A stretch of DNA of 33,950 nt from Candidatus Magasanikiibacteriota bacterium (GCA_943359595.1 CALRIA010000006.1:1-33950), one strand, 5' to 3'. Counted from the first letter of the stretch, positions 1 through 9,594 are shown. Made by a program: numbers and translations. The notes: generated by a model not told the origin, from the sequence alone.

Positions 1-1
1 A

Positions 2-523
2 GTGTTTTTGATTTTGTTTGTGTTTGCCGCTGGTTGGTTGATCAAAAAAAGTGAGCTGTCTTACAAAAAACCTTTTGGTTATTTGGCATTATTATTAGTT
101 GGTTTTGTAGTAATAGGTGGTATTGTTTTAGCTTATACTAAAATAGCTGAAAATATTGAACAACAAACCTTTGAATCTCAGACAGGTGGTTTTTTATTTA
201 AACCATTTTTGATGCACGCTTTAGAAGCGCGTCATCGTGGAGTGGTTGGACGGGTGGTAGAAATTGGTGATGGTTATCTAACTATTCAAACTCCTAGAGC
301 ATTGGAAAAAATAATGTTAACTGATGCTTCGATATTACCTGTGCAACCACTGTCTGAAGGTATATTTATTATGGCGATTGGTTCACGTAATGATAATAAT
401 TTTATTGTTTCTAAACTACAAATCATTAACCCAGAAGAAATGCAGATGATTCGCCGTGGTGTTCGTCGTCGTTTTGGACAATTTCAATCTCGCCACGAAA
501 TACCTGACGGAAAAGGGTTTTAA
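2..523 (+). CDS. Membrane protein with C-terminal small beta/DUF5666-like domain; likely 5'-truncated by window edge
   Basis: Open frame from the window edge; hydrophobic N-terminal segments, then GVVGRVVEIGDGYLTIQTPRALEKIML...SKLQIINPEE resembling DUF5666/OB-like repeats. Confidence 0.6.
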   Translation: MFLILFVFAAGWLIKKSELSYKKPFGYLALLLVGFVVIGGIVLAYTKIAENIEQQTFESQTGGFLFKPFLMHALEARHRGVVGRVVEIGDGYLTIQTPRALEKIMLTDASILPVQPLSEGIFIMAIGSRNDNNFIVSKLQIINPEEMQMIRRGVRRRFGQFQSRHEIPDGKGF

Positions 524-542
524 ATTTTTTTATTATATAAAT

Positions 543-2450
543 ATGGATAAAGTTTTTTTTCAAAAAATATATCAGAATATTTTAGAGCATAAACTTAGAG
601 CTGGTATTATCGGCTTGTTAATTGTTGCTAGTATTTATTATACTTATACAAAATTTTTTATTCCTCAACTGCCTTTACGTTATAGTACTGCCACTATTAA
701 AAAATCTACCATTGTCAGTTCGATTGTTGGTAGCGGTCAAGTGTCTACATTAAATAAATTAGATATTAAACCGTTGGCTTCAGGTATCGTGACTGATATC
801 AAAGTAAAATCTGGCGATATTGTCAAAGCCGGTCAGGTTCTTTTGATTATAGATCAACGTAGTGTTAGCGCTAGTTTAATCCAAGCACAGGCAAGTTATA
901 ATAAAATAGTAAACGCATTAACTGCGGCTGATTTAAATACTTATCAAGGTAATATTGCCAATGCCGCTTCTGATTTAGGAAAATCTAAAGTGGATACTGC
1001 CAATACGGTGGCGACAGCTCAAGCTACCGTGGATACTGCTTATAATAATTTAAAATTGGCTGAAGGTGGAGAAAGTAGCCAAATAATGACTCAATCTTAT
1101 CAAAATGGAGTGATATTTTTGCAAAGTACTTTGGCCAAATTGGATAGTGCTTTAACTGCGGCTGATAATATTTTAGGAACAGATAATACTTTGGCTAATG
1201 ATAGCTTTGAACAATATTTATCTATGCTAGATAGTAATCAAATAAATTATTCTAAATTTGATTATTTGTTGGTTAAAGAAGCTAGACAAAAGGCCGGTGC
1301 GGCAATTGCTCTATTATCTTCGCATAGTCCTCATAGCGATGTTGATGCGGCGCTGGATTTAACAGCCGGTGCTTTGGAAAGCAGTATACGTTTGTTCGCT
1401 GATATGGCCACTATGCTGACCGCTACTCCACCTGTAGGTAGTTTGACTCAGGCATCACTGGATACTATGAAATCCAGTGTTGCTTCGCAACGATCTGCGG
1501 CAACTACTCAGTATAGTAGTTTAATTAGTGAGCAAGAGACACTTGTTAATGATAAAAATAGTTACATCTCATACCAAGCTGCTTATCAAAAAGCTTTGCG
1601 TGATTTGGATGCGGCCAAAGCTACTGCGATCAATACTGTACAGACAAAAGAGTTTGCTTTACAACAAGCTAAGGACGCACTTTATACCAAACAAAATCCT
1701 CGCAAAGAAGATTTGGATAGTGCCAAAGCACAGTTAACCTCTGCAATCGATAATTATAACAATACAATCGTGCGGGCGCCGTTTGATGGTAAGGTAGCTA
1801 CCTTAACTGCACAAAAAGGCGTACAGGTAGGTGGCCAAGTAGGTGATTTAACTGCCGCGGTTACACTTATTACTGCTCAAAAAATTGCCACTATTAGTTT
1901 GAACGAAGTGGATGTCGCCAAAATTAAATTAGGCCAAAAAGCCACTCTTACTTTTGATGCTTTGCCAGATCTTACTATCGCCGGACAAGTGACCCAAATA
2001 GACAATATTGGTACGGTCACTCAGGGGGTAGTAAATTATAATATACAAGTTAGTTTTCTCTCTGATACAGACGAGGTTAAATCTGGCATGAGTGCTCGTG
2101 CGGCGATAATTTTGGATACTCGGCCAGATGTTTTGGTTGCACCTTTGGTCGCTGTAAAAACAAATAGCAATCAAAATTATGTTGAAGTACTAAATCTTTC
2201 AGATTTGATTCCAGTAACAAATGTTAATAATCAATCGACTGCAAAACATTCTCCTCAAAAAGTAAATGTGCAAATTGGTCTGTCTGACGATACCAATGTA
2301 GAAATTATTTCTGGCCTAAAAGAAGGTGATTTAGTTGTTGTTCAAACTACTAATCCAAATATAGCCAAAACTACTGCCAACACTCCAGCGGCTAGCGGTA
2401 TTCGTATTCCTGGCTTAACTGGTGGCGGTGGTGGTCGTCAAGGTGGATAA
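543..2450 (+). CDS. HlyD/MacA-family periplasmic adaptor (membrane fusion protein)
   Basis: MDKVFFQKIYQ... start within ORF 456-2450; TM anchor, lipoyl-like KPLASGIVTDIKVKSGDIVKAGQVLLIID and VRAPFDGKVATLTAQKGVQV halves around a long helical hairpin; followed by ABC ATPase and MacB-like permease. Confidence 0.88.
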   Translation: MDKVFFQKIYQNILEHKLRAGIIGLLIVASIYYTYTKFFIPQLPLRYSTATIKKSTIVSSIVGSGQVSTLNKLDIKPLASGIVTDIKVKSGDIVKAGQVLLIIDQRSVSASLIQAQASYNKIVNALTAADLNTYQGNIANAASDLGKSKVDTANTVATAQATVDTAYNNLKLAEGGESSQIMTQSYQNGVIFLQSTLAKLDSALTAADNILGTDNTLANDSFEQYLSMLDSNQINYSKFDYLLVKEARQKAGAAIALLSSHSPHSDVDAALDLTAGALESSIRLFADMATMLTATPPVGSLTQASLDTMKSSVASQRSAATTQYSSLISEQETLVNDKNSYISYQAAYQKALRDLDAAKATAINTVQTKEFALQQAKDALYTKQNPRKEDLDSAKAQLTSAIDNYNNTIVRAPFDGKVATLTAQKGVQVGGQVGDLTAAVTLITAQKIATISLNEVDVAKIKLGQKATLTFDALPDLTIAGQVTQIDNIGTVTQGVVNYNIQVSFLSDTDEVKSGMSARAAIILDTRPDVLVAPLVAVKTNSNQNYVEVLNLSDLIPVTNVNNQSTAKHSPQKVNVQIGLSDDTNVEIISGLKEGDLVVVQTTNPNIAKTTANTPAASGIRIPGLTGGGGGRQGG

Positions 2451-2454
2451 TTTT

Positions 2455-3138
2455 ATGATTGAGATCAAAAATATTACTAAAACATACAATACCGGTGAGA
2501 TGGATTTTCAAGCACTCAAAGGCGTATCCTTTACTATAAAAGAAGGGGAATTTGTTGCCATTATGGGGCCAAGTGGTTCGGGAAAATCTACCTTAATGAA
2601 TATTGTAGGAGCATTGGATACACCTAGTTCCGGACAGTATCTGTTGGATGGTAAAGATGTTTCTTCACTTTCAGAAAGTGAATTAGCAAAAATTCGTAAA
2701 GAAAAAATTGGTTTTGTATTTCAGTCATTTAATCTTTTAAAACGTACAACTGTTATTCGTAATGTGGCTTTGCCACTATTGTATACTGGCATGCCAAAAG
2801 ATCAAAGACTTGTTAGAGCTAAAGAAGCATTAGCTAGTTCTGGTTTTGAAGAAGATCATTATTATCATCTTTCCAACCAATTATCTGGTGGTCAGATGCA
2901 ACGCGTCGCCATCGCCCGTGCTTTGGTTAATAATCCCTCATTGATTTTAGCTGATGAGCCAACTGGAAATTTGGATACGAAAACTGGTGAAAAAGTTTTG
3001 GAAACTTTTACAAGATTAAATGATAAAGGGCATACGATTGTTTTAATTACTCATGAATATGATGTGGCAATGCACGCCAACCGTATTATCACAATTCGTG
3101 ATGGTTTGATAGAAAAAGATGAAAATATAAAACACTAA
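2455..3138 (+). CDS. ABC transporter ATP-binding protein (MacB/LolD type)
   Basis: Walker [10 protein letters not shown], signature [15 protein letters not shown], Walker [13 protein letters not shown]. Start taken at ATG 2455 just after the upstream stop. Confidence 0.95.
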   Translation: MIEIKNITKTYNTGEMDFQALKGVSFTIKEGEFVAIMGPSGSGKSTLMNIVGALDTPSSGQYLLDGKDVSSLSESELAKIRKEKIGFVFQSFNLLKRTTVIRNVALPLLYTGMPKDQRLVRAKEALASSGFEEDHYYHLSNQLSGGQMQRVAIARALVNNPSLILADEPTGNLDTKTGEKVLETFTRLNDKGHTIVLITHEYDVAMHANRIITIRDGLIEKDENIKH

Positions 3139-3141
3139 ATT

Positions 3142-4365
3142 ATGAATTGGATAGATCTGTTTGAAGAAATTTATTGGTCATTATCTGCCAACAAAGTGCG
3201 TTCTTTTTTGACTATTCTTGGAATTGTTATCGGAATTGGTTCGGTAATTGCGATGGTGGCGATAGGGCAGGGAGCAAAAGATAATATTCAAGCTAGTATT
3301 CAATCTGTGGGATCTAATCTAATAATTATTACACCAGGTGCTCAACGTGGAGTTGGATCACAAATTAGTTCTGGTCGTGGTTCTGCTCAAACTCTTACCC
3401 AAGCGGATGCTGATGCTATAAAAAGTTCGGTGGCTTTTATTCAATCGATCGCCCCGGAATTAAGTCGTCGTTATCAAGTTACATCTCGTGGTAAAAATAC
3501 TAATACTCAGATTATTGGTACTGTGCCTGAATATCCTGATGTCCGTAAAGTGGAAGTTACTGATGGTAGTTTTATTACTTCTAAACATTTATCATCTAAT
3601 GATAAAGTGGCAGTAATCGGTCCGCAAGCGCGCGATGATTTATTTGGTATAGATGCAATGGCGGTTGGTCAGTCTATTCGTATCAATAATATTGAATTTA
3701 AAATTATTGGTGTTACCAAAGCCAAAGGCGGGAGTGGTTTTAGTAACCCAGATAGCAATATTTTTATTCCGATTACTACTGCTCAACGTTATTTGGCTGG
3801 TGATACTTATGTTTCTACTATTAGTGTGGAGGCACAAGACCAAGAATCGATGGCGGCAGTACAGCAAGATATTACTAATTTATTATTACAACGTCATAAA
3901 ATTTCCAATCCTCAGGCACCTGATTTTTCAGTTTTAAATCAGGCGGATATTGTGGCTTCCGCCTCTAGTATTACCAACACTTTTACTATACTACTTGCTT
4001 CAATAGCTGGTATATCATTGCTCGTAGGTGGTATTGGAATAATGAATATGATGTTGACTACAGTTACCGAACGTACTCGTGAAATTGGTTTGCGTAAAGC
4101 GATTGGTGCGGATAGAAAAGATATCAGTTCTCAATTTTTATTGGAAGCTATTACACTTACTTTTTCCGGCGGAGTATTTGGAATTATTTTAGGCTGGATT
4201 TTGTCGTTAGTAGTTGCTAAATTTGCTGGTATAAATACCCAAATTTCGCTTTCTTCTGTATTGTTGGCGTTTGGTGTATCAGCTTTAATTGGGGTTATTT
4301 TTGGTTACTATCCTGCTAGTCGAGCGGCAAAATTAAATCCGATTGATGCTTTACGTTACGAATAA
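3142..4365 (+). CDS. ABC transporter permease (MacB/FtsX family)
   Basis: N-terminal ANKVRSFLTILGIVIGIGSVIAMVAIGQGA and C-terminal GGIGIMNMMLTTVTERTREIGLRKAIGA...SRAAKLNPIDALRYE. Confidence 0.95.
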   Translation: MNWIDLFEEIYWSLSANKVRSFLTILGIVIGIGSVIAMVAIGQGAKDNIQASIQSVGSNLIIITPGAQRGVGSQISSGRGSAQTLTQADADAIKSSVAFIQSIAPELSRRYQVTSRGKNTNTQIIGTVPEYPDVRKVEVTDGSFITSKHLSSNDKVAVIGPQARDDLFGIDAMAVGQSIRINNIEFKIIGVTKAKGGSGFSNPDSNIFIPITTAQRYLAGDTYVSTISVEAQDQESMAAVQQDITNLLLQRHKISNPQAPDFSVLNQADIVASASSITNTFTILLASIAGISLLVGGIGIMNMMLTTVTERTREIGLRKAIGADRKDISSQFLLEAITLTFSGGVFGIILGWILSLVVAKFAGINTQISLSSVLLAFGVSALIGVIFGYYPASRAAKLNPIDALRYE

Positions 4366-4395
4366 TTTTTTTTAATTTATTTAATAATATTTTTT

Positions 4396-4842
4396 ATGAA
4401 AAAAATGTTACCCCAAATTATTATTGGAGTGTTAGTGGTAAGCGCGGTTGCTTTTTATGGTGGTGTAAAATATAGTGAAAGTAAAACAGTTGTTACTAAT
4501 GGTGGCGGTTCAGGACAGGGTCAACAACGTGGTGGCGGACAGTTTGGCGGTGCTCGTATGGGTGGTAATCGTAGTGGTGGAAATAGTGGAGGCTTTGCTA
4601 ATGGTGAAGTTGCTTCTATCGATGATAAAAGCCTCACTATTAAAATGCGCGACGGGAGTTCAAAAATTATTATTTTATCTACTTCAATCCAAGTATTAAA
4701 ATCCGCAACGGGCACTCTATCCGATGTTGTTACTGGCACAGAGGTAGTTGTAAACGGAAGTCCAAATTCTGATGGTAGTATAACGGCTCAATCTATTCAG
4801 ATCAGACCAAATATGCCAAATAGCACAACGACTAATCGATAA
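4396..4842 (+). CDS. Gly-rich DUF5666-like exported protein
   Basis: N-terminal hydrophobic segment, Gly/Arg-rich linker, then GEVASIDDKSLTIKMRDGSSKIIILSTSIQVLK...ITAQSIQIRPN (DUF5666-like). Confidence 0.7.
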   Translation: MKKMLPQIIIGVLVVSAVAFYGGVKYSESKTVVTNGGGSGQGQQRGGGQFGGARMGGNRSGGNSGGFANGEVASIDDKSLTIKMRDGSSKIIILSTSIQVLKSATGTLSDVVTGTEVVVNGSPNSDGSITAQSIQIRPNMPNSTTTNR

Positions 4843-4844
4843 TA

Positions 4845-4884
4845 AATAATAAAAGAGCGTTCATGTGAACGCTCTTTTATTATT
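4845..4884 (+). terminator. Intrinsic terminator after the MacAB-like operon
   Basis: AATAATAAAAGAGCGTTCA-TG-TGAACGCTCTTTTATTATT, a near-perfect 19-bp inverted repeat with T-rich 3' side. Confidence 0.9.
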
Positions 4885-4911
4885 GACAAAATAGTGATTT
4901 TGTGATATTTT
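4883..4911 (+). promoter_or_regulatory. Sigma70-type promoter for gene at 5028
   Basis: TTGACA (4883-4888), 17-nt spacer, TATTTT (4906-4911). Confidence 0.6.
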
Positions 4912-4937
4912 AAACAATCGCTTTATTTAATTTTCGT

Positions 4938-5014
4938 CATGTTTAGAATAATAAATTTTTATTGCTCTAAACATGGCCGAAATGGAATCGGTCAGTTGCG
5001 TGTCTTTTGACACG
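4938..5014 (+). promoter_or_regulatory. Structured 5' leader with three consecutive hairpins
   Basis: CATGTTTAGA..AATAAA-TT-TTTATT..TCTAAACATG (4938-4975); GGCCGA..TCGGTC immediately after; CGTGTC-TTTT-GACACG just before the SD AAGGGG. Confidence 0.65.
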
Positions 5015-5027
5015 AAGGGGTAACTCA

Positions 5028-5495
5028 ATGAATCCGCGTAAGGAACGCAATATCGTGTTGGCTTTGGCTTTGGCCGAAGCTGACAGTGCGACCTTCGAGA
5101 CTGTCTGGTCGTTGGTGTTCGGCACCAAGACCCAGTGGCATGGTCTGCTTGAAAAGGCCGCTGTTTCGGTGAATGGCTTCAGCGAGGAGCGGTTCCCGTT
5201 GGAAAAGTCGCCCACGTCAAACGGTGTGAATGAAGTGCCGTTTCCTATGGAGTGCAAGAACGGCAAGGATGCCGTTAGCAAAATGGTGTCTGTCCACAAC
5301 TTCGTCGGTCCTGGATCGGCTCTGCTCTACATCGCCACGCGTGAGAGTAAGTGTCTCAAGCTCGTGATCTCGGGTTGTACCTGGAACGGGGAGGACGGCC
5401 ACACCTATGTGGCGGTCTACGATCGCCTGTCTAGTTCTATCTACCTCGAGCTCATCGACGAGCTCGACTCCAGCTACACTTTCCTCGTTCGCTAA
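5028..5495 (+). CDS. Orphan protein of unknown function (155 aa), atypically GC-rich
   Basis: MNPRKERNIVLALALAEADSATFETVWSL...SSYTFLVR; SD AAGGGG upstream of ATG 5028; base composition clearly richer in GC than neighbours. No family recognised. Confidence 0.75.
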   Translation: MNPRKERNIVLALALAEADSATFETVWSLVFGTKTQWHGLLEKAAVSVNGFSEERFPLEKSPTSNGVNEVPFPMECKNGKDAVSKMVSVHNFVGPGSALLYIATRESKCLKLVISGCTWNGEDGHTYVAVYDRLSSSIYLELIDELDSSYTFLVR

Positions 5496-5501
5496 CCTGC
5501 C

Positions 5502-5562
5502 ATCACGGTATTCTGCTGATAGAATCTCGTAGGACATAGTCCTCGGTTCTTCGCCCCGTGAT
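5502..5562 (+). ncRNA. Multibranch structured 3' UTR element
   Basis: Outer stem ATCACGG/CCGTGAT enclosing hairpins ATTCT-GCTGAT-AGAAT and AGGAC-ATA-GTCCT. Confidence 0.5.
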
Positions 5563-5566
5563 TTGA

Positions 5567-5620
5567 AAACCACTGCATGTCAAATGTTCGCTTCGGCGAG
5601 CAGGCGACATACAGTGGTTT
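5567..5620 (+). terminator. Compound hairpin / terminator with UUCG tetraloop
   Basis: AAACCACTG(C)ATGTC / GACAT(A)CAGTGGTTT enclosing GTTCGC-TTCG-GCGAGC; followed by GTCGTTTTTATG. Confidence 0.75.
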
Positions 5621-5729
5621 GTCGTTTTTATGTGTTTTTATAGCCATATTCAGCTTGTAATATTTTTTCTACTGTGATAATATAGGCTGACCTAAATCAG
5701 GTCTGTTTTTGTTTTAATATCAAGTTTTT

Positions 5730-8489
5730 ATGTCATTTTTAACCAAATTATTTGGTGATCCAAACGTTAAGGCAGTCAAAGAAATAATGCCGATTATTGA
5801 AAAAATTAATTCTTTGGAAACAGAGATGGAGAAGCTATCTTTGGATCAGTTAAAAAACAAAACTATTGAGTTCAAAGAACGATTGGTTAAAGGTGAAACT
5901 CTAAATGATCTTTTACCGGAAGCGTTTGCAGTCGTGCGTGAAACTTCCAAACGCGTTACTGGTATGCGTCATTTTGATGTTCAACTTATTGGTGGTATCG
6001 TTTTGCATCGTGGGCAAATTTCTGAAATGCGTACGGGTGAAGGTAAGACTTTGGTTGCTACTTTGCCAGTGTATTTAAATGCTTTGGCTGGGAAAGGTGT
6101 TCACCTAGTAACGGTCAATGATTATTTGGCTAAACGTGATGCAGTTTGGATGAGCCAAATTTATGATGCACTTGGTTTGAGTGTTGGCATTATCCAACAA
6201 CAATTGGTTTCCTATAAATACAATCCACATAAACTAAAAATTCTTGATGAAAATGGCCAAGATGCCATGAGTGAGGGTGGTTCGATCGACAAAGAACGTG
6301 ATGCTAAAGGTGCTTACAAAGTAGAATACGAATATTTAGAGACTTGCAGTCGTAAAGAATCTTACGCTTGTGATATTACTTATGGCACCAACAATGAGTT
6401 TGGTTTTGATTATTTACGCGACAACATGGTGGGAAGTTTGGAAGAGATGTCCCAACGTCCATTTTATTTTGCTATCGTCGATGAAGTTGATTCGATTTTG
6501 ATTGATGAGGCGCGTACCCCTTTGATTATTTCCGCACCGGCCGAAGAAGCGACTGATATGTATTATAAATTTGCTGATATCGTGGCTAGAATGGAATTAG
6601 ATGTGGATTATAATGTTGACGAAAAAATGCGTTCTTCCACTTTAACTGAAGCGGGATTAAAAAAAGTAGAGCAAGCTTTGAATGTAGAAAATATTTATGC
6701 CGAAGGTGGTATGACTATGGTTCATCATATCGAACAAGCATTACGAGCTAGAGCATTATTTAAACGCGATCGAGACTATGTGGTGGATAATGGTGAAGTG
6801 ATTATCGTGGATGAATTTACCGGTCGTAAAATGCCAGGCCGTCGCTATAGCGAAGGTTTGCATCAAGCTATCGAAGCTCAAGAACATGTCAAAATCCAGC
6901 GTGAAAGTCAAACCATGGCGACAATAACTTTTCAAAATTATTTCCGCTTGTATGAAAAATTGGCTGGTATGACTGGTACTGCCGTAACTGAAGCAGAAGA
7001 ATTTGCGAAGATTTATAAATTAGAAGTGATAGTAATCCCAACCAATAAAGATAATTTGCGCGTTGATCATCCAGATAGAATTTATAAAACGGAAGAAGCA
7101 AAATACAAAGCGATTGCGTTGACTGTAAAAGAATTACAACAAAAAGGCCAACCGGTATTAATCGGTACAATTTCTGTAGAAAAAAATGAAGAACTTGGGT
7201 TGTATTTGGAACGTGAAGGTATTAAACATGAAATTTTGAATGCCAAAAATCACGAACGTGAAGGTGAAATTATTGCTCAAGCTGGAAAAGCTGGTGCGGT
7301 AACTTTGGCCACCAATATGGCTGGTCGCGGGGTTGATATTATTTTGGGAGGCAATCCACCAGATAAAGACGAAGCGGAAAAAGTTCGTATTGCTGGTGGG
7401 CTATTTGTAATCGGTACCGAACGCCATGAGAGTCGTCGTATCGACAATCAGCTGCGCGGTCGTGCCGCCCGTCAGGGTGATTTGGGTGAAACTCAGTTTT
7501 ATCTATCTACTCAAGACGATCTGATGCGTATTTTTGCTGGCGATAGAATTCGTTCAGTGATGGAGACTTTACGCGTTCCTGATGATATGCCGATTGAACA
7601 ACGTTCGATAACCAGAATTATCGAATCAGCTCAGAAAAAAGTAGAAGGTTTTCATTTTGATTCTCGTAAACATTTGCTTGAGTATGACGATGTTTTGAAT
7701 CGTCATCGTGAAGTTGTCTATGGGAAACGTCGTCAGATTTTGGAATTATTTGATAAACAAAAAAACAATCAATTGATTGTCGAAGATAAAACTTTGCAAA
7801 CTTTGATTTTAGATATGGTTGAGGCGGAAATTGAACAGGTAGTGTCATATCATACTAATGCGGAAGATAAGAATGAATGGAATATTAAAGAAATTGCTGA
7901 AGTTGTGGCTACTATTTATCCAATCTCTGGTGAAGAAAAAAATAAAATTTTAAATTTTGGTGAGCATGGTGAGCAAAAATTGGAAGCTGTAATTGAACGC
8001 ACTAATATTATCGAATATTTGACTGAGCTTGCGATAGAAAAATATCAGAAATTATTGGTAGAAAAGATTGGGGAGAAAGAAATGCAGATTGAAATGGAAA
8101 AACAAATCTTATTACGTTCGATGGATATGCTTTGGATCGATCATCTAGTAGCAGTAGATTATTTACGCACTGGTATTGGTCTGCGTGGTTATGGTCAACG
8201 TGATCCATTGGTAGAATACAAAAAAGAAACTTATAGTATGTTTAATGAACTGCTGTCAGCTATACAGCATGAAGTAGTTTATTCCATTTTTAAGGTGAGT
8301 GTTGGTATGCAATTGGCTCCAAGTGTAATGCAAAAAAATAATTTAATTTTCAAAGGTGCCGAAGTTGAGGGTGGAGTAGTGGATATTGATACTAAAATAA
8401 AAAATGAACATGGAGAAAAGGTGGGGCGCAACGACTTGTGTCCGTGTGGTAGTGGAAAGAAATTTAAGAAGTGTCACGGTAATGTTTAG
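5730..8489 (+). CDS. secA: Protein translocase subunit SecA
   Basis: MRTGEGKTLVATLPVYLNAL, YGTNNEFGFDYLRDNM, VDEVDSILIDEARTPLIISAP, ATNMAGRGVDIILGG, C-terminal SEC-C zinc motif CPCGSGKKFKKCH. Confidence 0.98.
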   Translation: MSFLTKLFGDPNVKAVKEIMPIIEKINSLETEMEKLSLDQLKNKTIEFKERLVKGETLNDLLPEAFAVVRETSKRVTGMRHFDVQLIGGIVLHRGQISEMRTGEGKTLVATLPVYLNALAGKGVHLVTVNDYLAKRDAVWMSQIYDALGLSVGIIQQQLVSYKYNPHKLKILDENGQDAMSEGGSIDKERDAKGAYKVEYEYLETCSRKESYACDITYGTNNEFGFDYLRDNMVGSLEEMSQRPFYFAIVDEVDSILIDEARTPLIISAPAEEATDMYYKFADIVARMELDVDYNVDEKMRSSTLTEAGLKKVEQALNVENIYAEGGMTMVHHIEQALRARALFKRDRDYVVDNGEVIIVDEFTGRKMPGRRYSEGLHQAIEAQEHVKIQRESQTMATITFQNYFRLYEKLAGMTGTAVTEAEEFAKIYKLEVIVIPTNKDNLRVDHPDRIYKTEEAKYKAIALTVKELQQKGQPVLIGTISVEKNEELGLYLEREGIKHEILNAKNHEREGEIIAQAGKAGAVTLATNMAGRGVDIILGGNPPDKDEAEKVRIAGGLFVIGTERHESRRIDNQLRGRAARQGDLGETQFYLSTQDDLMRIFAGDRIRSVMETLRVPDDMPIEQRSITRIIESAQKKVEGFHFDSRKHLLEYDDVLNRHREVVYGKRRQILELFDKQKNNQLIVEDKTLQTLILDMVEAEIEQVVSYHTNAEDKNEWNIKEIAEVVATIYPISGEEKNKILNFGEHGEQKLEAVIERTNIIEYLTELAIEKYQKLLVEKIGEKEMQIEMEKQILLRSMDMLWIDHLVAVDYLRTGIGLRGYGQRDPLVEYKKETYSMFNELLSAIQHEVVYSIFKVSVGMQLAPSVMQKNNLIFKGAEVEGGVVDIDTKIKNEHGEKVGRNDLCPCGSGKKFKKCHGNV

Positions 8490-8530
8490 ACAAAAAAGTG
8501 ATCTGAATTAAAAAAATTTTATAAAATACA

Positions 8531-8560
8531 AAAACACACCAAATTTAATTGGTGTGTTTT
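8531..8560 (+). terminator. Intrinsic terminator downstream of secA
   Basis: AAAACACACCAA..TTGGTGTGTTTT inverted repeat. Confidence 0.85.
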
Positions 8561-8574
8561 ATATTAAAGCGTAT

Positions 8575-8635
8575 AAATCACTCGCATAATCTAAAAACAT
8601 TTTAATATATTTTTAAATTGCGAGACGAGTGATTT
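8575..8635. other. Long hairpin between secA and the HAD gene with two alternative registers
   Basis: AAATCACTCG (8575-8584) / CGAGTGATTT (8626-8635); alternative CTCGCA (8581-8586) / TGCGAG (8619-8624); CGAG duplicated as CGAGACGAG. Confidence 0.6.
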
Positions 8636-8652
8636 TTAATCAAATTTTCTCT

Positions 8653-8687
8653 GTCCCACTGCCACGCTTTTTTTTGGCAAGTGGGAC
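8653..8687 (-). terminator. 3' hairpin of the HAD-like gene
   Basis: GTCCCACTGCCA / TGGC(A)AGTGGGAC, 12 bp with one bulge, 14 bp beyond the stop codon of the minus-strand gene. Confidence 0.7.
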
Positions 8688-8700
8688 TAATATTTCTCAT

Positions 8701-9552
8701 TTATTGTTCACGGTTCATCACGAATGGAACCACTTCGCTCAGCGAATGAATCAGGGTGGCGCGTCCAGGGTTGGCCGCGATGAAATCCAATTCATAGCTG
8801 GGCGTGAACTGGTTGATAACCAGACCAATTCGCGCACCACGCGTAAACGGCAGAGCGAGGTCGAGTTCAAAAATGTCACCAATGACCGTGATATCTTTCC
8901 ACTCGATACCATGCATTACGCGTAGACGCTCGAGAATGTCATGATATGCGGGACGACGCAGATAGACTGGACGATAAAGCCCAGAGATCATCATCGATTC
9001 GGCTTCACCATCAACTACGTACTTCTTGGCACCGCCAATCACACGTTCGCACATCTTCTCAATTCCAGGATTGTCATTGCTCAGAGCAATGATTTTCTTG
9101 CGGACACTTTCCGTGTGAGAGTTGGTGACAACGTAGGTTTCTACCATCTCAATTGCACACAGATCAGAGAGCATTTTGCCAGCCCCATCCTTGAACACTA
9201 TATCGGAAAGTGAATAGTTGTTCGAGTAGAGGAAACCAAGCAAACGCTCCCTGTCTGAAATATCCAGGAAAGCTCCAAAATGATCGAGCACCTTCCGCGC
9301 GACAGCCATCGTGCGCAGATAAGGATCAACCATTGCCGGAGCCACGATGAGTCCATTGCACAACCAACCATTTTTCTCGGGGTTGGTGGCAATTTCGATT
9401 TCTGCTGATTGCAGAATTGGGCTCACTTCTTCTGGGTTTTTTCCTAGAAGAAGACAGAGATCTTCTATATATCCTGCCACGGCCGGTTTGCCTTCTTTTT
9501 CGGCGTCACTGAATGTTCCATCGAAATCTGCTACCACAAGTTGCTTTTCCAT
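8701..9552 (-). CDS. HAD-superfamily hydrolase
   Basis: MEKQLVVADFDGTFSD (DxDGT), VVTNSH (motif II), VIGDIFELD (motif IV). SD AAGGAG at 9561-9566 suggests start at 9552 rather than the ORF-track start 9585. Confidence 0.85.
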   Translation of the reverse strand: MEKQLVVADFDGTFSDAEKEGKPAVAGYIEDLCLLLGKNPEEVSPILQSAEIEIATNPEKNGWLCNGLIVAPAMVDPYLRTMAVARKVLDHFGAFLDISDRERLLGFLYSNNYSLSDIVFKDGAGKMLSDLCAIEMVETYVVTNSHTESVRKKIIALSNDNPGIEKMCERVIGGAKKYVVDGEAESMMISGLYRPVYLRRPAYHDILERLRVMHGIEWKDITVIGDIFELDLALPFTRGARIGLVINQFTPSYELDFIAANPGRATLIHSLSEVVPFVMNREQ

Positions 9553-9573
9553 GACCATTTCTCCTTGGTGTTG

Positions 9574-9594
9574 TGAGCTAGACAACCTAGCTCA
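9574..9594 (-). promoter_or_regulatory. Leader hairpin of HAD-like gene
   Basis: TGAGCTAG-ACAAC-CTAGCTCA, perfect 8-bp stem upstream of the SD. Confidence 0.6.

Noticed and set aside
5217-5573. 118-aa minus-strand ORF opposite the GC-rich orphan gene
   Set aside because: Antisense to a CDS with a clear SD and promoter on the plus strand; long antisense ORFs are expected in GC-rich stretches.
6200-6340. Insertion in SecA before YACDITYGTNNEFGFDYLRDNM
   Set aside because: Insertions at this position look like ordinary lineage-level SecA variation; nothing in the inserted segment suggests a separate domain or intein.
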